A stretch of DNA of 64,000 bases from Niastella populi (GTDB lineage Bacteria; Bacteroidota; Bacteroidia; Chitinophagales; Chitinophagaceae). Where the stretch lies: positions 124,001-188,000 of the forward strand of contig NZ_LWBP01000001.1 of assembly GCF_002078015.1 (NCBI RefSeq), in the 5' to 3' direction. Positions within the stretch are counted from its first letter, which is position 1; each line of letters begins with the position of its first letter. This document shows positions 44,374-53,920 of this stretch, in pieces. The notes under the pieces were generated by a model. That model had not been told where the DNA came from. It saw only the letters and a list, made by a program, of their open reading frames with translations, and searched no databases. A program made the translations under genes and the position numbers.

Positions 44374-45827
44374 ATAAAAATGTTTTAAAAATTTGAAAAT
44401 TGTGGTTACTGATCTTACGCTACTAATTGCAACCTTACCTTTCGTCTATACCTGTGCCTGTTACATTACCCTGTTCCGGTAATATACCTTTAGCTCAGTT
44501 GCTAAAGCTGGTAACACAAACGTGTTGTTGAATGGTAATGAATGAAGGCCCGGATGGAAAACGTATTGGCCAATACGCGGGGGTCGAACTTCCCGTTTGT
44601 TTTACTTTTCTCACCGTTGGATCCTTTTACTAGTGTCAGTGAGACCGGTAATCAACCAGGTGTCTTTGTTCCATACAAATATAATATTGCAAAAAAGTGA
44701 ATTCCAAATTTTTGGCAAATCTCATGCGCCTATTGCGTTATATGCGTTATATGCGCTAATATTTAGATGAACTTGATTTAGATCAAGTGTTGGTAAGCGA
44801 AAAAGTTATCTTTTTCCGTGAGTTGATACTTAAATGGCATTGGTTTTATTTCTCCTTATTGCAGTGTATCAGGTACGTGATTGGTTTTCTGTGAAGGGCA
44901 GCACGTTTGCCAGGTAGTACAGTATATAACCTGAAGCTCCCGGTTATTTATACCGTCCCATGATCTGAATTCCCATCTCTCCGGTTTGTGTATGTCTAAC
45001 GCTAATCCGGTATGTGACTGGTTTTTCCAGGTAAGCCTGTTTCCTGGTCTGGAAGATGCTATGGATGGCAGGGTTGATGCTTCTGCCAACAGGCAATAAG
45101 CTTTCGCCGGTTTGTATTCACCTGCGTATAATAAATGAGATGCGTCCGCAGATAAGGTTGTGGTTTCGCCTTTTCCGGCAAAGGTGTATGCGGGCTGGTG
45201 TACAGCCTTTACCGGTCAGTGCGGGCCTTGCTCTAATCGGGTTTAGGGGCTGCCTAATCAGGTGTTTGATACATTGGGTCAGCTTTTGACGTTCCCCAAA
45301 AAAGGAACGGCCAACTCTAACCGGGTTAATGAGTTTACCGGTAGGTAAGGGGGTACAACCGACCGGAATAAAGAGGTAGATAGATCAGTGTGAAGTAACC
45401 TTTGATCATTCTTCATTACAATTTGATCAATGTCAGGTAAAAACCGGATTGGTAAGGTCAGAAAACAAATTATTGCGGTCAGGAACTGAATGGTGACCAG
45501 ATTTGGGTGAACAGGTAAGGTCAAATGCTGAGTTGGTGAAGTCAAAAACCGATCAGGAAAGTCAATTACCCGGCCAGCCCTTTCAAAAACCGGGTTGGTA
45601 TAATGAAAACCTGAAAAGTTTTTTCAAATACCCGGTTGGTATAGTGAAAATCCGAAAAGTTTTATTAAAAACCTGGTTGGGGAAGGTGCGTTTAAATATA
45701 AAATATGACAAACATTGTTTCCGGCAGGAAATTGACGTATAATAGCGGGAAACATGACAATGGATAAAGAATTATTGTCAGGTAACTCAAAATATAACAG
45801 GTATATATAAAACCAATATGCTCAATT
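44374..45827. other. 1.45-kb region without a convincing gene
   Basis: No ORF here has coding character; the short frames (for example 44856-45089 minus) have no recognisable domain. It contains a small hairpin CGTTCC/GGAACG (45290-45309), many degenerate GGTCA-x-AAAC and GATTGGTTTT-like words from 44870 on, and the 41-bp repeat at 45581. It may be decayed sequence or an unannotated RNA. Confidence 0.5.
45581..45683. repeat. 41-bp degenerate tandem repeat, 2.5 copies
   Basis: Units begin TTTCAAAAACCGGGTTGG (45581), TTTCAAATACCCGGTTGG (45622) and TTAAAAACCTGGTTGG (about 45664), each of the first two followed by a GTGAAAA/CTGAAAAG-type half. No coding role. Confidence 0.75.
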
Positions 45828-46364
45828 ATGACACCTGAAACAATTGAAATACCGTTAAGCAAAAAGAAATTAATATTGACCCTTGTGGGGGCCATTGGCT
45901 TTGTTGCGATCGGCTGTTGGTTTTTGATTGCTCCGCCAACGATCAGCAATCCGGTGATTGGCAATCCCACTACCATATTTATAACCGGACTTGCATCGGT
46001 GATATTCTTTGGGTTGGTGACTGTAGTAGTAATTCGCAAACTGCCTGATAATAAAGCGGGTTTGATCATCGATGAAAAGGGCATCATTGACAATTCAAGC
46101 GGGGTATCTGCCGGACTTGTGCTGTGGTCGGATATTGAAGAGATCAAGGTTTTCCAGATCATGAATCAAAAGTTCCTGATGTTTATTGTTAAGAACCCGC
46201 AGGATTATATCAGCAGGCAGGCAAATGGTTTGAAAAGGAAAGGCATGGAATTGAATTATAAAAGTTATGGTTCGCCGATAAGTATCTCAGCGAATGCCTT
46301 ACAAACGGATTTTGATAAGTTATACGAACTGCTTGTAAGGAAGATGGGGGAGTATAAATTGTAA
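45828..46364 (+). CDS. STM3941-family membrane protein
   Basis: 178 aa. After the charged start (PLSKKKLI) two membrane helices follow (LTLVGAIGFVAIGCWFLI and TTIFITGLASVIFFGLVTVVVI). The soluble part has the family pattern KLPDNKAGLIIDEKGIIDNSSGVSAG-LVLWSDIEEIKVFQI and a final ISISANALQTDFDKLYELL. Members are small two-helix proteins with a PH-like cytosolic domain, of unknown function. Single gene. Confidence 0.8.
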   Translation: MTPETIEIPLSKKKLILTLVGAIGFVAIGCWFLIAPPTISNPVIGNPTTIFITGLASVIFFGLVTVVVIRKLPDNKAGLIIDEKGIIDNSSGVSAGLVLWSDIEEIKVFQIMNQKFLMFIVKNPQDYISRQANGLKRKGMELNYKSYGSPISISANALQTDFDKLYELLVRKMGEYKL

Positions 46365-46369
46365 TTTAA

Positions 46370-46534
46370 GGAACGGCCACAAAAAATAATGAATACTGCT
46401 TTCTGTTTGATAATTCAGCAGAAAGCTATAAATGGACTTTGGAGATTAAATATGGCAAAATAGAGATAATAGACCCTGATATTCCTGATTGGGTATCTGC
46501 TCATGTATTTGTTCCCTTAGGCGTAAAACAGTAA
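46370..46534 (+). pseudogene. Possible C-terminal gene remnant
   Basis: An open frame of 54 codons without an ATG, reading ...NNEYCFLFDNSAESYKW, then IKYGKIEIIDPDIPDW and VSAHVFVPLGVKQ, ends in TAA at 46532-46534. The composition is protein-like but it begins right after a stop, so it looks like the tail of a lost gene. Low certainty. Confidence 0.3.
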
Positions 46535-46547
46535 ATCACATCCAGGT

Positions 46548-46913
46548 TTACTTCTTCTTCTTTTTATACCTGATCTCCACATTCGCCACACCGGCATTTA
46601 CCATACCCAGCTTTTTTGCCGCCTTTTTCGATACATCGATAATGCGGCCGGGTACAAATGGGCCACGATCGTTGATAGTGACATTTACCGAACGGCCATT
46701 GGCTAAATTCACCACTTTTACTTTAGTGCCAAAAGGCAGCGTTTTATGCGCAGCTGTCATTTTATGCTGGTCGAATTTGGCGCCGCTGGAAGTGGTGCGG
46801 CCCTGGAATTTATCGGCATAATAAGAGCCTTTGCCGGTTTCGGTAATTTTACGCGCGCAGGAAGTTAACCCAATAATAAAACAGGCGGCAATAACTGAAT
46901 GGCGGATAATCAT
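46548..46913 (-). CDS. rlpA: RlpA-like double-psi beta-barrel lipoprotein
   Basis: 121 aa from ATG 46913; the longer ATG at 46943 would precede the signal. The lipobox is LTSC (Cys about 18). The RlpA domain follows: GSYYADKFQGRTTSSGAKFDQHKMTAAHKTLPFGTKVKV (its core about residues 30-70) then NLANGRSVNVTINDRGPFVPGRIIDVSKKAAKKLGM, the full family signature including the conserved DRGP and IIDVS. It lacks a SPOR domain, so it is the short form. RlpA proteins are lytic transglycosylases or septal lipoproteins; the short Bacteroidota forms are less studied. Confidence 0.92.
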   Translation of the reverse strand: MIIRHSVIAACFIIGLTSCARKITETGKGSYYADKFQGRTTSSGAKFDQHKMTAAHKTLPFGTKVKVVNLANGRSVNVTINDRGPFVPGRIIDVSKKAAKKLGMVNAGVANVEIRYKKKKK

Positions 46914-46940
46914 GTTCACTGGTTTTAAATAGAATGGCCG

Positions 46941-46948
46941 CAAAGATA
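46941..46948 (-). promoter_or_regulatory. Bacteroidota -7 box of the rlpA-like gene
   Basis: CAAAGATA on the plus strand, i.e. TATCTTTG (TAnnTTTG) on the minus strand, 28 bases upstream of the rlpA ATG. No clear -33 TTG partner. Confidence 0.4.
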
Positions 46949-47174
46949 CTATTCTTCATGATTGCACCTTTATTGCATAGCTAAAATCCATTAGCCCCGT
47001 GCGCCATCCTTTTTTGGGTATGGCGCACACATTATTTATATAAAATAAATAATATATCCAACCCCGTTACCTCAAAATGAAACGGTTTGAATGAATAATG
47101 ATACACGATGAATAAATGCTGAATAAACCTTCGTGTAATTTTATTTTAATACTAACTACTTATAACGATTGCAT

Positions 47175-48497
47175 ATGTCGCCTAAACTTGCTTGTTTACC
47201 AAAGCGGGGCCTGACATTGGCTTCCCTTGTACTGTTTATCTTTTGTGCCTGTACCAAAAAGAGCACAACCGAAAACGGGGTTCCATACGATCCTTCTTCC
47301 CCGGTAACCATCAGCCGCATAACACCCGATAGCGGTGGCGTTAGCACCCAGCTGATGATCTATGGCGCCAACTTCGGCTCCGATACTTCCCTTATTAAAG
47401 TGTTTATCAATGGCAAACCCGCCCCGGTGATAGGATCTAACGGTTCCGCCATCTATGTGCTGGTGCCATCGAAAGCCGGCTCCGGTGAAGTAAAAGTGGT
47501 TGTTGGCGATCATTCAACAACACAGGAGGCCATTGCTCCGGTAGAATTCCGGTATATCTTTTATCCCCGCGTAAGCACACTGGCGGGTTTTACCGACAAA
47601 GACGGCAAAACCGCCATCGTTGACGGTCCCATCAATAAAGCACAGTTTGAAGAACCATACTGGCTGAGCTTCGATGATAAAAAGAATATCTGGCTGCTGG
47701 AAGAGTACCGCGGGCTTCGGTTCATCAATGCCGATAGAACCGAAGTGAGTACGAAATTCAGAACGGGTAACGGTATGGGCCGGCCCCGGACGCTTTCGTT
47801 CAACCCCGGCTTTGATACACTATATATTACCAACGACCAGTGGGACTGGACCGGTCTCAGCACGGCCGTTGCCACCAAAGCCGATAACTTTACCCGGTGG
47901 ACGTCACTTATTTACAGTCAAACCACCAATGGCGGCGCCGCACAACCGCAAACCGGCGATTATTTCTTCAACGCCTATTCAACCGGCGCCATTTTTAAAT
48001 GGGACAGAACGGCCAAAGTATCGCGTGAACTGTACCGTATCGGCGATGTAAGCTGGGAGTTCAACGTTCAGTTTGCACCCAGCGGCGATTTCGCATATAT
48101 AGTTGTGGTAAACCAGCATTACATACTTAAGTCGAGGTACAACCGGCAAACCGGCGAACTCGAAACACCTGTGCATTTTGTCGGCGGCAGAAGAAGCGCC
48201 GGCCATAAAGATGGCGTTGGCGTCGATGCGCGCTTCGATCAGCCGCACCAGGGCGCCTTTGATGAAAATGATAACTTCTACCTGTGCGATGTGGTCAATC
48301 ACTGCATTCGAAAAATAACACCTGAAGGCGTGGTAAGCACATTTGCCGGCCGTCCGCGTAACAGCGGTTATGCCGATGGCGCATTACGCGATGCGCAGTT
48401 CCATAATCCGAGGGGCATCATTTACGATCAGGCCTCGGGAACTTTTTATGTTGCCGACCAGGTAAACCGCCGTATCAGAACTATCTCCACTGAATAA
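47175..48497 (+). CDS. TIG/IPT and NHL-repeat surface lipoprotein
   Basis: 440 aa from ATG 47175 (the TTG at 47169 is not needed). The lipobox is FCAC. An IPT/TIG domain covers about 35-120 (ITPDSGGVSTQLMIYGANFG and VKVFINGKPAPV). The rest is a beta-propeller of NHL-like repeats, clearest at the end (DENDNFYLCDVVNHCIRKITPEGVVSTFAG and VADQVNRRIRTIS). Such lipoproteins accompany SusCD pairs in Bacteroidota and probably bind glycans at the outer membrane. Located 21 bases upstream of the SusC gene, first of the operon. Confidence 0.88.
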   Translation: MSPKLACLPKRGLTLASLVLFIFCACTKKSTTENGVPYDPSSPVTISRITPDSGGVSTQLMIYGANFGSDTSLIKVFINGKPAPVIGSNGSAIYVLVPSKAGSGEVKVVVGDHSTTQEAIAPVEFRYIFYPRVSTLAGFTDKDGKTAIVDGPINKAQFEEPYWLSFDDKKNIWLLEEYRGLRFINADRTEVSTKFRTGNGMGRPRTLSFNPGFDTLYITNDQWDWTGLSTAVATKADNFTRWTSLIYSQTTNGGAAQPQTGDYFFNAYSTGAIFKWDRTAKVSRELYRIGDVSWEFNVQFAPSGDFAYIVVVNQHYILKSRYNRQTGELETPVHFVGGRRSAGHKDGVGVDARFDQPHQGAFDENDNFYLCDVVNHCIRKITPEGVVSTFAGRPRNSGYADGALRDAQFHNPRGIIYDQASGTFYVADQVNRRIRTISTE

Positions 48498-48518
48498 CCT
48501 CAACCCAATATAGTTACA

Positions 48519-51500
48519 ATGAAACGTTACATAACCATTCTACTGCTCATATTGGGTAGTTGCCTCTTTGCACACGCCCAGGAATTTATACAGGTGTCGG
48601 GCACCGTAACCGATGGCCTCAATAACACGCTCACCGGCGTAAGCGTAACCATCAAAAACCAGGTGGGCGGCGGCGCCATGACGAACGATAAAGGCCGGTA
48701 TACCGTTCGTACCGAACCGTACAGCACGCTGATCTTTTCACATATCGGTTTTGCCACCCAGGAAATAAAGATCGGTACAAAAGGCCTGCTGAACGTGACG
48801 CTTAAGTCGCTCGACTCCAGCGCCCTCACCCAGGTGATCGTAACCGCTGCCGGCCCGCAGAAAAAACTTTCCGTCACTGGCGCGGTCACATCTGTCGATG
48901 TCGCCCAGCTGCGAACGCCTACCGCCAATATTTCGAACGGGCTCGCCGGCAACGTGCCGGGCGTCATTGCCATGCAGGGGTCGGGCGAACCGGGAAATAA
49001 CCAGTCGGAATTCTGGATCCGCGGTATCTCCACGTTCGGCGCCAACCAGAGCGCACTGGTGCTGGTTGATGGGTTCGAACGGCCATTCAATGAAATTAAT
49101 ATTGAAGACATACAATCATTTTCGGTATTGAAAGATGCCTCTGCCACCGCCATCTACGGCTCACGCGGCGCCAATGGGGTAGTGCTCATTACAACCAAAA
49201 GAGGTAAAGCCGGTAAAGTGAATATCGATGGAAAAATGGAATACGGGTATTTAACCCGTACGCGCACCCCAAAATTTGTAGATGGATATACCTACGCGCA
49301 ACTGGTGAATGAAGCAAAGATCACCCGTAACCAGGAACCGCTGTATACTGAAAATGAACTGCAGATCATCAAAGAAAAGCTTGATCCCGATCTGTATCCC
49401 AATGTCGACTGGCAGGATAAACTGCTGAAGGACGGCGCCAATATTTACCGCGCAGCCATTAATCTTTCGGGCGGCGCTACCATTGCCCGCTATTTTGTAT
49501 CGGCCAGTTATGTCGATGAAGGCGGTATGTACAAAACCGATCAGGCGCTAAAAGATTACAAGACCAATGCGCATTTGTCGCGCTGGAATTACCGTATCAA
49601 TTACGATCTCGATGTAACGCGCTCAACGACACTCGCATTGGGTGTTTCGGGTTTTCTCGAAAAGCAAAACTTTCCGGGGCTGAATAATCTAAACGTATGG
49701 TATTCCCTTATCGGCCAGTCGCCGACTTCCATTCCCTTTATGTACTCGAACGGGCTGGTGCCTGCATATGGCACCGGCAACAGAACCAATCCCTGGGTAA
49801 TAGCAACGCAAACGGGTTTCCGCGAGCATTGGGAAAACAAAACCGAATCGAACGTTACGCTCAACCAGCGGTTAGATATGATCACGAAAGGGCTGCGGTT
49901 TACCGCCCGCCTTGCCTTTGATGCCAACAGCATGAATGATATCAACCGCATAAAATGGCCCGAGCAGTATAATGTAGAACGCCGCCGCGACCGCAACGGC
50001 AACCTTATAATGCACAGGGTGTCGGGTGAACAACTCATGCAGCAGGAATCGAGCTCATGGGGCGAACGCGTGTACCAGGCCGATGCCGAGTTGGGCTATG
50101 GCTACAATCATGGCGGCCATCATAATGTGGAAGGGCTGCTTAAATACTTTGTACGCGAACAACGCCAGACGCAGAACCTGGGAACGGATATAAAGAACGG
50201 CCTGCCACGCAGGAATATGTCGGTGGCCGGCCGCGCCATGTATGGTTACCGGAACCGCTACCTGTTCGAATTCAATTTCGGTTATACGGGTTCTGAAAAT
50301 TTCAGGAAAGGGCACCAGTTCGGGTTCTTTCCCGCCGTTGCAGTGGGCTGGAATGTGGCAGAAGAAAACTTCATAAAGGATAAACTTCCCTGGCTCGATA
50401 TGTTCAAGGTGCGCTACTCCATTGGGGAAGTGGGCAACGATTATTTCGGTAGTTTACGCTTCGCCTACCTGAGCACCATCTCGAGCGGCGGCAGTTTTAA
50501 TTTTGGCGAACCGGTTAGTCCGAACAGTTACACCGGTTTGTATTATTCCCAGGTGGCATCCGATGCCTTGACATGGGAAGTAGCCAGGAAACAAAACCTC
50601 GGTATCGATATCAATATCCTGCGCAATGTATTTTCTTTCACGATCGACTTCTTCCAGGAATCGCGGCGGAATATTTATATGCAGCGCAACCAGCTGCCGG
50701 GTATCGTAGGTACCAGCAGCGCACCCTGGGCCAATGTAGGCCGGATGGATAACCGGGGAATAGATGGCAATTTCGGAATAAGAAAAAAGATCGGGAATAT
50801 CAACTTCCACCTGAGAGGAAATCTTACCTGGTACAAGAACAAGATCCTCGAACGCGATGAACAACTGAACAGTTATCCATACCTGATGCAACAGGGTTTT
50901 CGCGCAGAACAAACCCGCGGCCTGGTCGCATTGGGACTGTTTGCCGATTATGAAGAAATAAGGAACAGTCCGCGCCAGACCTTTGGCGCCTATATGCCCG
51001 GCGATATCAAATACAAAGACGTGAACGGCGATGGCCTTATCAATGATGAAGACGTTGTGCCCATTGGTGCAAGCTGGCGGCCAGCGCTTGAATATGGAAT
51101 GGGTTTGTCGGCATCGTACAAACAACTGGATGTGAATGTGCATTTCCAGGGTGCGGGCCGTAATTCCTATTTCCTGAATGGTCCAACGGTTTATCCTTTT
51201 GTAGATGGCGCCTGGGGAAATATTCTCACCGAAGTGGTTGAACCGGGTAACCGATGGATCAGTAAAGACATAGCGCCGAAAGATGTACAGGCTGAAAACC
51301 CGAAAGCGAAATACCCGCGCCTGAGTTATGGCGGTAATCCCAATAACTATCGCGCTTCCACCTTCTGGTTACGCGATGGCGCTTATCTGCGCTTCAAAAC
51401 GCTCGACATCGGGTATACCGTCCCCGGCAAAATAGCAAGCCGGTTCAAGCTGAGCAATTTGCGCTTCTACCTGCTTGCGCAGAACCTGATGGTATGGGAT

Positions 51501-51596
51501 AACGTAAAAGTGTGGGACCCCGAAATGGCCACCAGCGATGGTACGCGTTACCCATTGCCCAAGACATTAACCATTGGTATGACCTTCAAATTTTAA
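48519..51596 (+). CDS. SusC/RagA-type TonB-dependent receptor
   Basis: 1025 aa. Signal peptide (ILLLILGSCLFAHAQ), carboxypeptidase-regulatory-like domain (VSGTVTDGLNNTLTGVSVTIKNQ, about 25-105), plug (GLAGNVPGVIAMQGSGEPGNN-x-EFWIRGISTFG then ALVLVDGFERP and FSVLKDASATAIYGSRGANGVVLITTKRG) and the 22-strand barrel, ending in ITIGMTFKF. The SusC signature blocks are complete. Imports oligosaccharides with its SusD partner, 18 bases downstream. The substrate cannot be told from sequence alone. Confidence 0.96.
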   Translation: MKRYITILLLILGSCLFAHAQEFIQVSGTVTDGLNNTLTGVSVTIKNQVGGGAMTNDKGRYTVRTEPYSTLIFSHIGFATQEIKIGTKGLLNVTLKSLDSSALTQVIVTAAGPQKKLSVTGAVTSVDVAQLRTPTANISNGLAGNVPGVIAMQGSGEPGNNQSEFWIRGISTFGANQSALVLVDGFERPFNEINIEDIQSFSVLKDASATAIYGSRGANGVVLITTKRGKAGKVNIDGKMEYGYLTRTRTPKFVDGYTYAQLVNEAKITRNQEPLYTENELQIIKEKLDPDLYPNVDWQDKLLKDGANIYRAAINLSGGATIARYFVSASYVDEGGMYKTDQALKDYKTNAHLSRWNYRINYDLDVTRSTTLALGVSGFLEKQNFPGLNNLNVWYSLIGQSPTSIPFMYSNGLVPAYGTGNRTNPWVIATQTGFREHWENKTESNVTLNQRLDMITKGLRFTARLAFDANSMNDINRIKWPEQYNVERRRDRNGNLIMHRVSGEQLMQQESSSWGERVYQADAELGYGYNHGGHHNVEGLLKYFVREQRQTQNLGTDIKNGLPRRNMSVAGRAMYGYRNRYLFEFNFGYTGSENFRKGHQFGFFPAVAVGWNVAEENFIKDKLPWLDMFKVRYSIGEVGNDYFGSLRFAYLSTISSGGSFNFGEPVSPNSYTGLYYSQVASDALTWEVARKQNLGIDINILRNVFSFTIDFFQESRRNIYMQRNQLPGIVGTSSAPWANVGRMDNRGIDGNFGIRKKIGNINFHLRGNLTWYKNKILERDEQLNSYPYLMQQGFRAEQTRGLVALGLFADYEEIRNSPRQTFGAYMPGDIKYKDVNGDGLINDEDVVPIGASWRPALEYGMGLSASYKQLDVNVHFQGAGRNSYFLNGPTVYPFVDGAWGNILTEVVEPGNRWISKDIAPKDVQAENPKAKYPRLSYGGNPNNYRASTFWLRDGAYLRFKTLDIGYTVPGKIASRFKLSNLRFYLLAQNLMVWDNVKVWDPEMATSDGTRYPLPKTLTIGMTFKF

Positions 51597-51614
51597 TGCA
51601 CCAATATAATTGGT

Positions 51615-53609
51615 ATGAAAACATTTTATTTTATAGCGATTGTTGTCATAGCCGGTACGTTCCAGTCATGTAAAAAATATATGGATATGGAACACTACTT
51701 CAAAGACCGGATGAATATAGACACCTTATTTGTTCGGAAAGATTATGCCGATCAGTGGCTTGCCGATGTGTATACGCATTTGCGTGAGGAAAACCTCGAT
51801 GTGGCCAGTAAGGATTTTGCGCCGTTCAACCTGATCTCCGACGATATGTTCTTTGGCGATCGCGGCGATGAGCTCGATAGCAGAAGTTACAAGAACTATA
51901 AGAACGGCGAATACAATGAAGGCTGGACGCAACGTTCCTGGGGTTCGTGTTACCAGGGTATTCGAAAGGCAACCATTTATATTTATAATATCGATCGCAA
52001 CCGCCAGATGAGTGCAGAGCAGATCGCAACCGGTAAAGCGGAAGCGCGTTTTCTGCGGGCTTACTATTACTGGTTACTGCTGCGGAAGTATGGCCCCGTG
52101 CCATTGGTGCCCGAGCAGGGCATCGATTACACGCGTCCTTATGAAGAGCTGGCCATACCAAGAAGCCCATACGACAGTTGCGTGGCATATATTACAAGAG
52201 AGCTGGCCACCGCAGCACTTGATCTTCCTTTATCAACTACCAGCCGCGACAAGGTGCGGCCAACAAAAGGCGCTGCCCTGGCTGCCCGCGCAAAAGTGTA
52301 TTTGTATGCGGCCAGTCCCGAATTCAATGGCAATACCGAAATGGCCGACCTCATCGATAACGAAGGGCACCAGCTTATATCGCAATCATATAATGATGAG
52401 AAATGGGCAAGGGCTGCCGCGGCGGCAAAAGATGTGATCGATCTTGGCGTATACCGGTTGTTCACCGCACCCTTCAATGCAACAGACCAGGGACCGGCGC
52501 AACCGAAAACAATAGTACCGCCTTTCCATCCAAAATATTCAAACGCCTCGTTCCCCAACGGCTGGAGTGACATCGATCCGTTTGAGTCGTACCGCCAGCT
52601 GTTCAATGGCGCCATAACGGCATCGGCCAACCCGGAACTGATCTTTTCGCGTGTAACCGAATTAAGCGGTGTTGGTCCGGAAGCGATGGCAAAACACCAG
52701 ACGCCTTATTCGATGGGCGGCTGGAATGCCCACGGCATTACCCAAAAACAATGCGATGCCTATTATATGAACGATGGCGCCGATGTTCCTTTGAATCCCA
52801 GAACGCCCGGTTTTACTACAAATGACCAGGACCATCTGCCATTGCCTGCAGGCGTATCGTTGCAATATGCCAACCGCGAGCCGCGCTTTTATGCATCGGT
52901 GGCGTACAATGGAAGCATCTGGTACCGGTTGAGCGTGGTAAACGCGTCGTTGAGAAGTAAACAGGTCTTTTATTACCGGGGCGAACCTGATGGCAAACAG
53001 CCAGCATCGCCGCAGTTTCATGTAAGAACAGGGCTGGGTATCAAGAAATATGTTAACCCCACCGATTCGCACGATGGAAAAGAGGCGGGCTCTTTTGTTA
53101 TACCGAAATATGAACCTGCTATCCGGTATGCCGAAGTGTTATTGATCTATGCAGAAGCGCTGAATGAGCTGGGCGGTTCTTACAACATACCCGATTATAC
53201 CGGAACGAAATCGCATTCCATCGGCAGGAATATCCAGGAGATGAGTTATGCCATCAGCCAGGTAAGAATAAGAGGCGGCCTGCCCGATTTCGACGGGAAT
53301 GTATATGGTTCAAAAGAGATGTTCCGCAAAGCTTTGAAAAGAGAACGCCAGATCGAATTGCTGGGTGAGAACCATCGCTATTACGATCTGCGCCGCTGGA
53401 AAGACGCGCCGGTTGAAGAAGCCACACCGGTAATGGGATGCAATATGGATATGACTGTTGCGCAACGCGAACTGTTTCATACACCGGTTGTCATTCCTTC
53501 GTTCCCAACCATCTTCGTAAAGAAAATGTACCTGTGGCCTATTTCGCATGAAGAATTGAGAAGGAATAAAAAGCTTACGCAAAACCCGGGCTGGACGATG
53601 CCTTATTAG
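51615..53609 (+). CDS. SusD/RagB-type nutrient-binding lipoprotein
   Basis: 664 aa. Lipobox FQSC (residues 17-20). The N-terminal SusD helices contain YADQWLADVYTHL and RKATIYIYNIDRNR, the TPR region GKAEARFLRAYYYWLLLRKYGPVPLV, and the C-terminal core has YEPAIRYAEVLLIYAEALNELGG and ALKRERQIELLGENHRYYDLRRW, the latter being the family's most conserved block. It lids the SusC barrel. Octamer repeats start within a few bases of its stop. Confidence 0.96.
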   Translation: MKTFYFIAIVVIAGTFQSCKKYMDMEHYFKDRMNIDTLFVRKDYADQWLADVYTHLREENLDVASKDFAPFNLISDDMFFGDRGDELDSRSYKNYKNGEYNEGWTQRSWGSCYQGIRKATIYIYNIDRNRQMSAEQIATGKAEARFLRAYYYWLLLRKYGPVPLVPEQGIDYTRPYEELAIPRSPYDSCVAYITRELATAALDLPLSTTSRDKVRPTKGAALAARAKVYLYAASPEFNGNTEMADLIDNEGHQLISQSYNDEKWARAAAAAKDVIDLGVYRLFTAPFNATDQGPAQPKTIVPPFHPKYSNASFPNGWSDIDPFESYRQLFNGAITASANPELIFSRVTELSGVGPEAMAKHQTPYSMGGWNAHGITQKQCDAYYMNDGADVPLNPRTPGFTTNDQDHLPLPAGVSLQYANREPRFYASVAYNGSIWYRLSVVNASLRSKQVFYYRGEPDGKQPASPQFHVRTGLGIKKYVNPTDSHDGKEAGSFVIPKYEPAIRYAEVLLIYAEALNELGGSYNIPDYTGTKSHSIGRNIQEMSYAISQVRIRGGLPDFDGNVYGSKEMFRKALKRERQIELLGENHRYYDLRRWKDAPVEEATPVMGCNMDMTVAQRELFHTPVVIPSFPTIFVKKMYLWPISHEELRRNKKLTQNPGWTMPY

Positions 53610-53610
53610 A

Positions 53611-53890
53611 GAAGGCAATGAGGCGACAAGGCAACGAGGCAACAAGGCAACAAGGCATAAAGGCATATAGGCAGAAAGGGAATACAGAATACAGCTGCAA
53701 GCTACAAGCTGCACGCTGCAAGCAAATACAAAATACAGCGACAAGCTGCAAGCGAATACAGAATACAGGCGAAAAGTTCGAATAAAAAGAACAATAAACA
53801 AAAAACAATAAACCATAAACTAAAAGAAAGCGAGGCCTGCAATTAGTCTTGAGCCTCGAATTAAAGAACAACAAACCACAAACAAAAAAA
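53611..53890. repeat. Composite repeat island between SusD and the DUF1735-like gene
   Basis: Order along the plus strand: octamers AAGGCAAC/GAGGCAAC (53611-53675), words AATACAGCTGCAAGC (53680-53770), then a copy of the 63-bp family (53774-53890, with AACCATAAACTAAAAG, AAAGCGAGGC, AATTAGTCTTGAG). Relative to its operon this matches the order and orientation of the island at 33372-33911. No gene in the 311-base interval. Confidence 0.85.
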
Positions 53891-53920
53891 TTGCGACCTA
53901 TCATTCGTAAATACTTTTAT

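Noticed and set aside
44488-44600. tRNA-like words (TAGCTCAGTTG and GGGGGTCGAAC)
   Set aside because: The D-arm-like and T-arm-like words are about 87 bases apart and no acceptor or anticodon stem with a 7-nt loop can be drawn, so this is not a tRNA.
44856-45089. 77-aa minus-strand ORF
   Set aside because: No domain, no clear start signal, and it lies in a field of degenerate words.
45290-45309. CGTTCC/GGAACG hairpin as a terminator
   Set aside because: Short stem, A-rich loop, no U tract and no gene ending nearby.
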